Source of the DNA: a bacterium
GTDB lineage: Bacteria; Planctomycetota; Planctomycetia; Pirellulales; Pirellulaceae
Reading direction: 5' to 3'
Length of the DNA: 62,643 nt
NCBI GenBank assembly: GCA_030430075.1
Contig: JAUIGN010000053.1
Span: forward strand, 1 to 62,643
Shown: positions 42,601 through 50,623 of the stretch, in pieces
How positions within the stretch are numbered: position 1 is the stretch's first letter
How the letters are laid out: every line of letters starts with the position of its first letter
Program-made: the position numbers and the translations under genes
The notes under the pieces: generated by a model
Database searches by the model: none
What the model saw: only the letters and a program-made list of their open reading frames with translations
What the model was told of the DNA's origin: nothing

Positions 42601-45600
42601 GATGCCGGCGCCGTGCTGATCGACGTGCTGGCGAACGACTCGTCCATCCCTGATGGAAACCAGGCCTTGGCGATTTCCAACATCACGCAAGGGATTTCCG
42701 GCGGATCGGTTTCGATTTCCGGCTCGCAGATCAGCTACACACCCAGCGCGGGGTTTGTCGGTACGGATTCCTTTACTTACACGATCCAGGACAGCGACGG
42801 CCTGAACGACACGGCCACCGTCACGGTCACGGTATCGGAACCTCCCAATAACTTGATCTCCGGCTTCGTTTACATCGACTCGAACCATGACGGCATGCGG
42901 GGCAGCGAGGAAGTGGGCGTGCCCGGTTCGCAGATCAATCTGACCGGCACGAGTCTCGACGGCGGATCGATCACGCGGGCCGTGCTGACGGACGACGACG
43001 GCTTCTACGAGTTCGCCGAACTGCCGGCCGGTACGTACCAGGTCTCGCAGCGGCAACCGATGGGGATCAGCGATGGCGACGACACCACGACCATTCCCGA
43101 CGCGGTCAGCGAAAACGACGTCATCACGGGCATCTCGCTTTCCGGCGGCCAGAGCTTCACGGACAACAACTTTGGCGAGGCGAGCCTGTTGCCGGAGTTT
43201 GTCAGCCTGACCTGGTTCTTTGCCTCGGCGGGAACGCCTGAGGTGCAGTTCCGCGAGACGATTGCGATGGCCGAGGAGATGGCGGGCAACTCGAATCTGG
43301 CAGCCACGATCCGCTCGGGAGGAACGGAGGTGCCGGCCGCAGACAACTTCAGTCCCGTGGGGCTGGCGGATGACTATTCGGTGGCCGAGAACGGGACGCT
43401 CACGGTGACCGCGGCCTCCGGCGTGCTGGACAATGACACCGATGCGGACGGCGATTCGTTGACCGCCACGCTGTTGACGTCGACGACCAGCGGCAGCTTG
43501 ACATTCAACGCCGATGGCTCGTTCGATTACGTTCCGAATACCGATTTCGCCGGCACGGATTCGTTTACCTATGAAGCCAATGACGGGACCAATGCCTCGA
43601 ACACCGTGACGGTCACGATTACCGTCGAAGGGGTCAACGTGGCTCCGACCGCCAGCGACGACACCTACGCCGCGTCCAAGAACACGGTCTTGACGATCGC
43701 CGCCTCGAACGGCGTGTTGGACAACGACACCGACGGCAACGGTGACAGCCTGACCGCGACGTTGGTTAACAACGCCAGTAACGGTACGGTGGTGCTCAGC
43801 AATGATGGGTCGTTCACCTACACGCCGACCACCGACTTCGTCGGTTCCGACTCGTTTACCTACCAGGCGGGAGACGGCTCGGCCCAGTCCGCCACGGCGA
43901 CGGTTACGATCACGGTCAGTGACACGGCGACCGCCAATACCTTCCTGGTGGCGGAGAACAGTCCGGCCGGCACGGTCGTCGGCACCTTGGACCCGGAAAC
44001 CGACCTGGGCAGCCTGGTCGCGTTCGAGCTTGAGGATCCCAACGTCAATGACCTGTTGAAAGTCAATGCGGACGACCATATCTCCGGTAACCCGGCCGGT
44101 TCGGTTGTGCTCGTCGAGTACGTCGACTTCCAGTGCCCCGTCTGTGCGACGTTCCATCCGATCGTCGCGCAGTTGAAGACGGACTTTGCCGACGAACTGG
44201 TGGTGATCACCCGCCACTTCCCGCTGGACAACGTCCATCCGCTCGCTCGGGACGCGGCCGCAGCGGCCGAAGCGGCCGGCCGGCAGGGCGAGTTTGACGC
44301 CTACGCGGACCTGCTGTTTGACAACCAGGGCGACTGGGACTCGCTGTCCGATCCGCAGCCGATCTTCGAAGGGTTTGCCACCGATCTGGGGCTCGACCTG
44401 ACCCAGTTCCGCGCGGATCAAGGGGAGACGTCGGTGGCGGACCGGGTGCAACGTGACGTCGATGACGTCCTCACCCTGGGCGGAACGGGAACGCCGACCT
44501 TCTTCCTGAACGGACAGTTCATCGCCAACCCGGCGTCGCTGACCGCCTTCTCGGCATTGATTCAAACAGAAGTCGACGCCACAAATGATATCTTCGAGGT
44601 CGATCGCGAAACCGGCGAGATCATCGTTCGCGATTCGAGCTCGCTGGACTTTGAGTCGACGCCCAGCTTCACGCTGACCGTCAACGCGTTCGGGCTGGAC
44701 GGTGCCGCGACATCGATTGCCGCGACCATTAATCTCTCGAATGTGAACGACGTCGAGCCGGTGGCGGTGGCGGAGACGTTTGACGTCAACGAGGATACGG
44801 TACTGTCGGTCAATGCGGCCAATGGTGTCCTCCAGAACGATACGGACGGTGACGGCGACCCCTTGACTGCCGAACTGTTGTCATCCACGACCGACGGAAC
44901 GCTGACCTTCAACACCGACGGGTCGTTCAGCTACACGCCGGATGCCGAATTCAGCGGCACGGATACGTTCACCTACCGCGTGGACGACGGACAGTTCACG
45001 TCGACCGCGGCAACCGCGACGATCACGGTCGCGGCGGTCAACGACGCGCCGACCACCTCTGCCGACACCTATGCGGTCGACGAAGATGGGACGCTCACCA
45101 TCGATGCCGCCTCGGGGGTCCTGGCCAACGATAGTGATGCAGATGGCGACAGCGTGACTTCCGCCGTTGTTACAGGGCCGACCGACGGAACGCTGACGTT
45201 GAACGCGGACGGATCGTTTACCTACACACCGGACGCGGACTTTAGCGGGACCGATACGTTCACGTACGCGGCCAGCGACGGCTCGCTGTCCACGAATGAA
45301 ACCGTCACCTTGACCGTCAATCCCGTGGCGGACGCGCCCGTGGCCGCGACCAGGTCCTACGGGGTTGTGACCGGAACGCCGCTGGCGATTGGCCAGGAAG
45401 CGGGTGTCCTGACCAATGACACCGACCCCGACGGCGATGCGTTGACCGCCGTCCTGGTAGCCGGCCCCAGCAATGGGGACGTCACGCTGAACGCCGACGG
45501 GTCCTTTACCTACACGCCGGATACGAACTTCATGGGGATGGATGCCTTTACGTATCGGGCCAGCGACGGCGCGCTGCAATCCGAAGTCACGACCATCGAC

Positions 45601-46197
45601 CTGGAAGTCTCCGAGGCGGATTTGATCGGCTTCCGGCTGGAGACCACGCAACCCGATGGAACGGTGATTAGCGAGGTCACCGAGGGTGAGTCGTTCATCT
45701 TGAACGTCTACGCCGCGGACCTCCGCAGCGTGCCGGAAGGTGTCTTCGCCGGGTATCTCGACCTGAACTATGACCCATCGCTGGTTTCCGTCGATGGGGC
45801 CATTGTGCACGAGTCGCCGCTCAACAATGGAACAACCGGCGACACGTCCGTGGCCGGCGTGATTGACGAACTGGGCGCATTTTCGGGACAGATTTCACCG
45901 CCCGGTGTGGCTGAACTGCTGTTGGCAAGAATCACCTTCCAGGCGGACGCCGTTGGTACGTTTACGTTCACAACCGACCCCGCCGATCTGCTCCCCACCA
46001 ACGCCTCGGGCCTCTATGGCGTCGACAACGACGTCGAACCCGGGCAGATCGACTATGGATCGATCTCGCTCGAAGTCACCGCCCAGGGCGCCGGCGAAGG
46101 CGAAGGTGAAGCTGGCGGACAGGCCGCCTTTGCCGCTCAAGCGGATCAACTGTTCGCCGCGGAAGACGATTGGTTGTCCAGCGATCGTTCGATGTGA
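39619..46197 (+). CDS. Giant surface protein 1: cyclophilin, SdrD-B, cadherin-like repeats, DsbA-like and cohesin-like domains
   Basis: Protein of 2192 aa. The N-terminus is basic, then L29-E-S-L-E-R-R-V-V-L-S-A, a LEPR-XLL-like motif of giant secreted proteins. Cyclophilin-type PPIase lies at about 215-388 (FFHR, VIQGGGF, SATSQFFVNL). SdrD-B-like domains are at 395-494 and 1078-1190. Two Ig-like domains lie at 498-691. VCBS/cadherin-like repeats of about 97 aa are at 696-1078 (four), 1251-1435 (two) and 1716-1998 (three). A DsbA/thioredoxin-like domain at 1491-1655 has C1506-P-V-C1509 and T1625-P1626 as the cis-Pro site. A cohesin-like domain is at about 2001-2153. AGGA lies six bases before the ATG. 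No classical anchor is seen at the C-terminus. Location is probably extracellular or surface. Confidence 0.93.
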   Translation: MRYQRSKRNRAVRRANSIRRNRSSRRLFLESLERRVVLSATPTLMDLDSSSGSEPGNVPSVGDATPFVAAAAGTFSDAAGSSSLDWSLGAEGEGATNTSRLTIFVDGQQVAIPADIGVTSGGTMESVFTDDTSGELRSDMNSTVTLGDFFDTWRTNAGLAGNNPDAVLSDMQLLDNVEDGANTVQMFVNGELSEEFDDYVLQDGDEIILVYGDDPVVALNTNFGSIVIELFETATPGTVANFLNYVNDGDYINSFFHRSADSSGQDFVIQGGGFVTDSTTYTSTGQFTSVPTDAPIQNEPGISNLRGTVAMAKTSNPDSATSQFFVNLNDANTFLDSPSNSGGFTVFGQVLDMTSSDEIAALPIRTEGSPYNELPVGPNDQLVVIQEIQGQGEISGVKFADDNANGVRDAGEAGIAGVSIFLDANNNGVLDAGEVSTTTDSDGQYFLQVPAGTYTVRADVSAGKVATVPVSPDSYSVTVEIGREAAGRDFGEANLPAPTGVDLLSGFDTGTSTTDNLTRFNNDGAANELQFSVTGVMPGAVVTVFSDGVAIGTATAASNTVTVVTDGANVLADGPRIITARQSTAGVDSAASASLTVTIDTAAPSAIASTAPDQTQAGQAYTFDADSPSEGQAGISYGLTGAPSGMSINASTGVVDWTPTAQQAVPQQFSIDVIDGAGNTVSQLVDLTVLGVIPAFPDSYSVDEEMDLTVDAANGVLDNDVDDIGTLTASLVSQPANGTVSFNSDGSFTYSPNSDFFGEDSFTYQTTDGVDDSNVAKVTIDVANVNDAVVPAADSYTTSEDVILEVAVDAGVLANDQDADGDTLTATIAVLPANGSVSLAADGAFIYTPDAEFHGSDSFTYTVSDGTVTSDPVTVNLTITEVADAPTAVDDTYSVSEDDTLSVTQANGVLANDSDPDSTVFTANITTQPANGTVTLNSNGSFTYTPDPDFFGSDSFTYKATDGVNVSEDATVTITVNAEADIPTANDDTATAVSDAGAVLIDVLANDSSIPDGNQALAISNITQGISGGSVSISGSQISYTPSAGFVGTDSFTYTIQDSDGLNDTATVTVTVSEPPNNLISGFVYIDSNHDGMRGSEEVGVPGSQINLTGTSLDGGSITRAVLTDDDGFYEFAELPAGTYQVSQRQPMGISDGDDTTTIPDAVSENDVITGISLSGGQSFTDNNFGEASLLPEFVSLTWFFASAGTPEVQFRETIAMAEEMAGNSNLAATIRSGGTEVPAADNFSPVGLADDYSVAENGTLTVTAASGVLDNDTDADGDSLTATLLTSTTSGSLTFNADGSFDYVPNTDFAGTDSFTYEANDGTNASNTVTVTITVEGVNVAPTASDDTYAASKNTVLTIAASNGVLDNDTDGNGDSLTATLVNNASNGTVVLSNDGSFTYTPTTDFVGSDSFTYQAGDGSAQSATATVTITVSDTATANTFLVAENSPAGTVVGTLDPETDLGSLVAFELEDPNVNDLLKVNADDHISGNPAGSVVLVEYVDFQCPVCATFHPIVAQLKTDFADELVVITRHFPLDNVHPLARDAAAAAEAAGRQGEFDAYADLLFDNQGDWDSLSDPQPIFEGFATDLGLDLTQFRADQGETSVADRVQRDVDDVLTLGGTGTPTFFLNGQFIANPASLTAFSALIQTEVDATNDIFEVDRETGEIIVRDSSSLDFESTPSFTLTVNAFGLDGAATSIAATINLSNVNDVEPVAVAETFDVNEDTVLSVNAANGVLQNDTDGDGDPLTAELLSSTTDGTLTFNTDGSFSYTPDAEFSGTDTFTYRVDDGQFTSTAATATITVAAVNDAPTTSADTYAVDEDGTLTIDAASGVLANDSDADGDSVTSAVVTGPTDGTLTLNADGSFTYTPDADFSGTDTFTYAASDGSLSTNETVTLTVNPVADAPVAATRSYGVVTGTPLAIGQEAGVLTNDTDPDGDALTAVLVAGPSNGDVTLNADGSFTYTPDTNFMGMDAFTYRASDGALQSEVTTIDLEVSEADLIGFRLETTQPDGTVISEVTEGESFILNVYAADLRSVPEGVFAGYLDLNYDPSLVSVDGAIVHESPLNNGTTGDTSVAGVIDELGAFSGQISPPGVAELLLARITFQADAVGTFTFTTDPADLLPTNASGLYGVDNDVEPGQIDYGSISLEVTAQGAGEGEGEAGGQAAFAAQADQLFAAEDDWLSSDRSM

Positions 46198-46253
46198 TCG
46201 TACCGTGGCGATCTGCAGGTGGCGACTCTGGAACGTCCAACGTACAAGGAGTT

Positions 46254-46348
46254 GGAGACCTTCGGTCGGCGGTTTCGGCGGGGTCGGAGACCCGCGCCGA
46301 GCATCGAACGCGACCCGCGCCGAGCATCGAACGCGGCCCGCGCCGAAC
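46254..46348. repeat. Second copy of the dispersed repeat, with 23-bp tandem units
   Basis: Bases 46254-46303 are identical to 6580-6629 (50 bp). They run into units GACCCGCGCCGAGCATCGAA plus CGC at 46289-46311 and 46312-46334 and a partial copy. The element begins 57 bases after the giant 1 stop, in the gap between convergent genes. Confidence 0.93.
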
Positions 46349-46475
46349 CTCGGTCGACCGTAACGAGACGCGTACGTTTGCTCACCGTGCCGGATGCGCC
46401 ATCAGCCGGAGGGCGTTAGCCCCGGTTCCGTTGATGCCTGAGCAAACCGGGCGTTTTTCCGAGGCCCATGGCCCG

Positions 46476-47987
46476 CTAAAAGTTGTATTCCAAGCCGAAC
46501 CGCAAGCCCTGAGCGGTAAAGTCGCTGCAGGCAAACGGAAAGGCCGGACGCGCTTCGCCGTCCAGTGTGTCCGGCGGAATCTGGGTTGGGTTGATCGTCG
46601 TATCGATCTGTTCGCCGGCGCGAGCGACATTGCTCCAGTGAATCAGGCTGTAGCCGAAGGTCGCGGAGAGCCCGCATTGCAGGTCGCGGCGGAGCGTGAT
46701 GCCGACTTCGGAGATGGCACCGAACTCGTCCCAGCGAAACTCGCCGCTGTTCGTGCTCAATGCCAGCAGGCCGCCCGGCGTCGTCGAACTGTTACCGTTT
46801 GCGTCCGTCGTCGTCCGCTGACCCGTCACGTCGGCCCGGAAGTCGGAACCGCCGATGGCTAGCTTGGCGACCGCGTCCATCGACCAGCACGGGTTGGCTC
46901 GCCAATGCATCATGAGGCCGAATTCGGCACCGTGGAACCGGCTCCGGGTGTCAAAATCGTCGAACAGGTCGATTGTCGTTCCTTCCGTGACGCCGCTCAG
47001 CGAAAGAGTCGATTCCTGAATATGGACACGATCACGCAGCTCCGCACCCCGGTAACCGACCATCCAGTCGAAGCGAGTGAACCAGGAACTAGGGCACGAG
47101 CGGCGGTAGAGGACTTCGACCGATTGGAATTCCGTGGAGACACCGATGTCCAACGTCCCCGAGACGACACCCGGCTCGGCGATGAGGCGCGAGTCTTCAC
47201 CGTTGAGCACGGTGTTGAAGAACGGCCGGGCCAGCACGTCGAATTCAAAATTTGACCCGGCAAACGAAAGCGTCTCATCCCCGATGTTCAAATACGTCGC
47301 TTCAATTCCACAACTCCGGCAGGGGTCCAGCCACTTGCCGACCGTGAAGCGTCCACCCGAGCGGGAACCATCAAGCAACCGCGTATCACCAAACAGAATC
47401 TCTGTTCCGGGCTCGCCGATCGCCCCGGGCAGCGGGTCCGCGGCGTCGCCGCTGGTGGCCAAGGCAGGCACGTTCATGCCGGTCGTCTTCCAGAGCAGGT
47501 ACTCGGCCCGCCCATACCAGAGCGGGTCGCAGGCCAGGCCGTCACTGAAGACAATCTCGTCGCCCAGGTAGGGGCCGTCGACATAAGGCCCTTCGACGTA
47601 GGGCCCTTCGATATGCGCGTGGCCGGTCGCCGGCACCTGAGGATCGAGGGGTGCCGATTCCGGAGCCGTCTGCGGCGCGGTTTGCGGAACGGGCAACGGT
47701 GCGACCAGGCGGCTTTCTTCGGCTGGCTCCTGGTACGAGGCAGGTTCGACCGTCGTACCGGCCTCGCGAGTCGGCTCGTTCCGCAACCGGTTGCGCGGCG
47801 CCTCTGCGGATTCCGAATGCCGCCGCCGAGCCTGCTTCTCGTGGGCGGGAACATATCCAATGATCACCGTATCCCGTTCGACGGTGTCCCGAGAACCGGC
47901 GGACGAACGCCGCTCCTGGGCATCTGCCAGCGTCACGGCCGCTAGCATCGCCAGCGAGAAGAAACCAATCGAGAACCGAAATGCCAT
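46476..47987 (-). CDS. BBP7-type outer-membrane beta-barrel protein
   Basis: Protein of 503 aa with a signal peptide (FRFSIGFFSLAMLAAVTLADA). A low-complexity, charged and proline-rich region follows (about 25-140), including a short GPYVEGPYVDGPYLGD repeat. From about residue 150 the sequence matches the planctomycete BBP7 barrel pattern: WYGRAEYLLWKTTGMNVPAL near the start, alternating aromatic beta strands, and a terminal strand LRFGLEYNF ending in Phe, as expected for BAM-dependent barrels. The ATG at 47987 is used rather than the upstream extension. It converges with giant 1. The role (porin, structural or adhesin) is unknown. Confidence 0.87.
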   Translation of the reverse strand: MAFRFSIGFFSLAMLAAVTLADAQERRSSAGSRDTVERDTVIIGYVPAHEKQARRRHSESAEAPRNRLRNEPTREAGTTVEPASYQEPAEESRLVAPLPVPQTAPQTAPESAPLDPQVPATGHAHIEGPYVEGPYVDGPYLGDEIVFSDGLACDPLWYGRAEYLLWKTTGMNVPALATSGDAADPLPGAIGEPGTEILFGDTRLLDGSRSGGRFTVGKWLDPCRSCGIEATYLNIGDETLSFAGSNFEFDVLARPFFNTVLNGEDSRLIAEPGVVSGTLDIGVSTEFQSVEVLYRRSCPSSWFTRFDWMVGYRGAELRDRVHIQESTLSLSGVTEGTTIDLFDDFDTRSRFHGAEFGLMMHWRANPCWSMDAVAKLAIGGSDFRADVTGQRTTTDANGNSSTTPGGLLALSTNSGEFRWDEFGAISEVGITLRRDLQCGLSATFGYSLIHWSNVARAGEQIDTTINPTQIPPDTLDGEARPAFPFACSDFTAQGLRFGLEYNF

Positions 47988-48179
47988 TGCTACCGTCCCT
48001 TGCTTTTGTGGTCCGTCATATTGCGCAAACACACGGGGGTACTGTCCGCGCTCAGCAACTTCATCGGCAGCTACCGTTACAACCGTTAATCTTTTTCCAG
48101 CCGGCAAACTTGCGCAGCTCGACCCAGCTTGCCAACAGCCGATCGGGACCCGCGGTGATCCGAGGGCCAGGCGGGCAGG

Positions 48180-50330
48180 TTACGGCCCGGCGCTGCTTGC
48201 GCTGCTCTCCTTGCTGCCGGCCGGAACGGCTTCTCGAGCCTGCTGCAGATCCGCGCGAATACCGGGAAGCTGTGGATCCATGTCGTGCGCGGCCTGGAAC
48301 TGTTGCAGCGCTTCGGCACCTCGTCCCTGCCGGAGCAGCAGTTTGCCCAGACGTCGCCGAGCCTCCACGGTCTGGCCGTCGACCTGAATGGCCTGGCGAT
48401 ACCAGGCGACGGCTTCCTGGACATCGCCCACGGCCTCCAGGGCGGCTGCCAGCTTGATGCATGTCGCCGCGTGTGTCGAATCAATTCGGGCTGCCAGGCG
48501 AAACGACGCCACGGCTTCCTTGAACTTCTCCAGACGCATCGCGATCACGCCGAGCATGTGATGGGAATCGGCATCGGACGGGTCGAGTTGAACGGCGGCC
48601 CGGAAGTGCGTCTCCGCTTCCTCAATGCGGCCTTGATCGTAAAGCAACGTCGCCAACCGCCAGCGGGCACCCGAGTGCTGCGGGTCGTGCGCGATGACCC
48701 GTTTCAATAGATCGATCGCCTGATCGTTGGCGCCGGTCGTCGCGAAGTGGACGGCGGCGTAGAAGAGGCTTTCGACATCATCGGCCAATCCATGCGCCGA
48801 CCGCAGTCGGACGGCGGCGGCAGCCAGCGGGCCCGCCACGTCTTGCTTGCCGGCCCAACTCAGGACCTGAGCCAGGTTGGTTAATGCGCGGGACTGCAAC
48901 TCGTCATCGACAGTCGACTCAATCCGCTCGGTGGCCAATTCCAAGGCGGGTGACGGCCAGGATGACCCGGGTGTGATCCAGCCTTCCCGGCGGAGCGTTT
49001 CGACCAGCGCGACGGCCAGCAGCCTGTGAACTTCGATGCGGGGATGGACATGGTCCAGAAAGTACTCGCTGCCAGGCGAATCGTGCTGGAAACGATCCCG
49101 GCAGTCGGCACGCAGAAGCGCGTCGAGATCGACCAGCGGCACATGCGCCTCGTCGGCAATCTGCTCGATCATCCGCTGCATGTCCGGGGTGGCTCGGAGC
49201 GCGCAAACATCTTCTTCCACCGCCCGCAGAAACGCCGGGCGGGCTGCCGCGGTGTCTCCCTGTGCCCAGAGAACGCGGCCGATTCGAAAATGGATGGTCG
49301 CCAGGCGGTCGTCGATCTCCCGGGCCTGGATGAGCAGGTCGAGCGCCGCGGCGGGCTGACCCTGCTGCTGGGCGGTAAGCGCCGCCGACAACAATTGCGT
49401 ACACCGGTCACGATCGACGGCCCGGACGTGATCCCCAAACTGGCTCTTGAATGGAGAAAAATCTTTGAGGTTGGACGCAGGTTGGACAAAGATGATCTTT
49501 GCTCCCGCGTTATGGGCCAGGCCAATCATCCGGGACAGGTTGAAGGCGAAATGCTCGAGGATCTGGTCGCGATGTTCGTCGTCGCGCTGGTAAGTGTCAG
49601 GCCCAGCGGCATGGTCCAGGATGGCATCCACCTCGCCCGCAAGTCGATCAGGCTGCTTCCTGGACAAAGCGTGTCGACCCAGGAACGCCTCGGCGGCCGC
49701 ATAGGTGCGCGTACGGGACAGCAGGGCCGTTAGTCCGCGAACGACGGCCGGTCGGCGGACGGCCGAGCGATAGGTGCGTGCTTCAAGAAACTCGTTGTGA
49801 CCCGTGTAGACGATAAAGAGGTCCGGCTCGTAGGCACACAGCTCCTCCATCGTCGCGGCGACTCGATAGCTGGCGTAGCTGATGCCGCCGGCATTGATCA
49901 CTTCCCACGGCGAATCGGCGGACACCTGCGGCAACAACTCCCGCAGCCAACCGGCGAACGAGGTTCGGTCATCATACGGCCGTCCAAAGGTCGTCGATCC
50001 ACCCAAGCAAAAGATGCGCACGGTGCCGTCCGCCTTGGTTGCCGGGAACTGCTGCCGATTGAAGAACGCCAGCTTGGGTGGAGCCGTCTCCAGGTACGTT
50101 TGCTCTCCGGTCGCCGTGGCGGTTCCCGGCGACTCGTTTGCGGGTGTCTGCGCATCCGCCGCCTCGACAAACAATGGACCGCCCGGCGCCAGTTCGACGA
50201 ACGGATCCGCCGCAGCGGGTTGTTGCTGGACACCTGCCAACACCAGCCAGGCCTCGACGAGCAAGAAGAAAAGGGTCGTCGTGGCGAGCGAAAAGGCGAT
50301 CTTCCTGCGGTAGGACAAACGGACGGGCAT
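48180..50330 (-). CDS. SGNH/GDSL-like hydrolase with TPR repeats
   Basis: Protein of 716 aa anchored or secreted by an N-terminal hydrophobic segment (IAFSLATTTLFFLLVEAWLVL). The SGNH-like part (about 95-470) has block I IFCLGGSTTFG, a glycine/asparagine block (GGISYASYRVAAT), block III TGHNEFLEA and block V DHVHP with the catalytic Asp-His pair. Short TPR-like helices occur within it. Residues of about 490-690 contain several TPR repeats (AIDLLKRVIAHDPQHSGARW, EAETHFRAAVQLDPSDADSH). Such proteins may deacetylate or acylate polysaccharide; the substrate is unknown. The ATG at 50330 is preferred over the longer frame, which lacks a signal sequence. It is divergent from the gspK-like gene. Confidence 0.85.
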   Translation of the reverse strand: MPVRLSYRRKIAFSLATTTLFFLLVEAWLVLAGVQQQPAAADPFVELAPGGPLFVEAADAQTPANESPGTATATGEQTYLETAPPKLAFFNRQQFPATKADGTVRIFCLGGSTTFGRPYDDRTSFAGWLRELLPQVSADSPWEVINAGGISYASYRVAATMEELCAYEPDLFIVYTGHNEFLEARTYRSAVRRPAVVRGLTALLSRTRTYAAAEAFLGRHALSRKQPDRLAGEVDAILDHAAGPDTYQRDDEHRDQILEHFAFNLSRMIGLAHNAGAKIIFVQPASNLKDFSPFKSQFGDHVRAVDRDRCTQLLSAALTAQQQGQPAAALDLLIQAREIDDRLATIHFRIGRVLWAQGDTAAARPAFLRAVEEDVCALRATPDMQRMIEQIADEAHVPLVDLDALLRADCRDRFQHDSPGSEYFLDHVHPRIEVHRLLAVALVETLRREGWITPGSSWPSPALELATERIESTVDDELQSRALTNLAQVLSWAGKQDVAGPLAAAAVRLRSAHGLADDVESLFYAAVHFATTGANDQAIDLLKRVIAHDPQHSGARWRLATLLYDQGRIEEAETHFRAAVQLDPSDADSHHMLGVIAMRLEKFKEAVASFRLAARIDSTHAATCIKLAAALEAVGDVQEAVAWYRQAIQVDGQTVEARRRLGKLLLRQGRGAEALQQFQAAHDMDPQLPGIRADLQQAREAVPAGSKESSASSAGP

Positions 50331-50623
50331 GAATCGATTCCGGCAACGTGCGATCAATTGTCGGCTGGTGCTGGGAGCAGGCCGCATCGGAACGCCAACT
50401 CCGCGACGCGCTAGGCCACGTAGGCAACAGGAGTTGTTCGACCGACCTGCTGCCTCCGCTTGGCGACGGTTGCGACCTGGAAAACCTTCATTGTATGCCG
50501 TTACCCGGCATTGGCATGCAACGTGGGGCGCGAGAATCTTCGTTCGACTTTGGCGAGCGGCTTGGCTACACTTGCCGTTCCACGCTGGGGCCACGAACAC
50601 CGCGATCCGTCTTCCATTGCAAC

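Noticed and set aside
40723..44565. 1280-codon minus-strand ORF
   Set aside because: Antisense shadow of the repetitive, GC-rich giant 1 gene; its low-complexity product mirrors the cadherin repeats.
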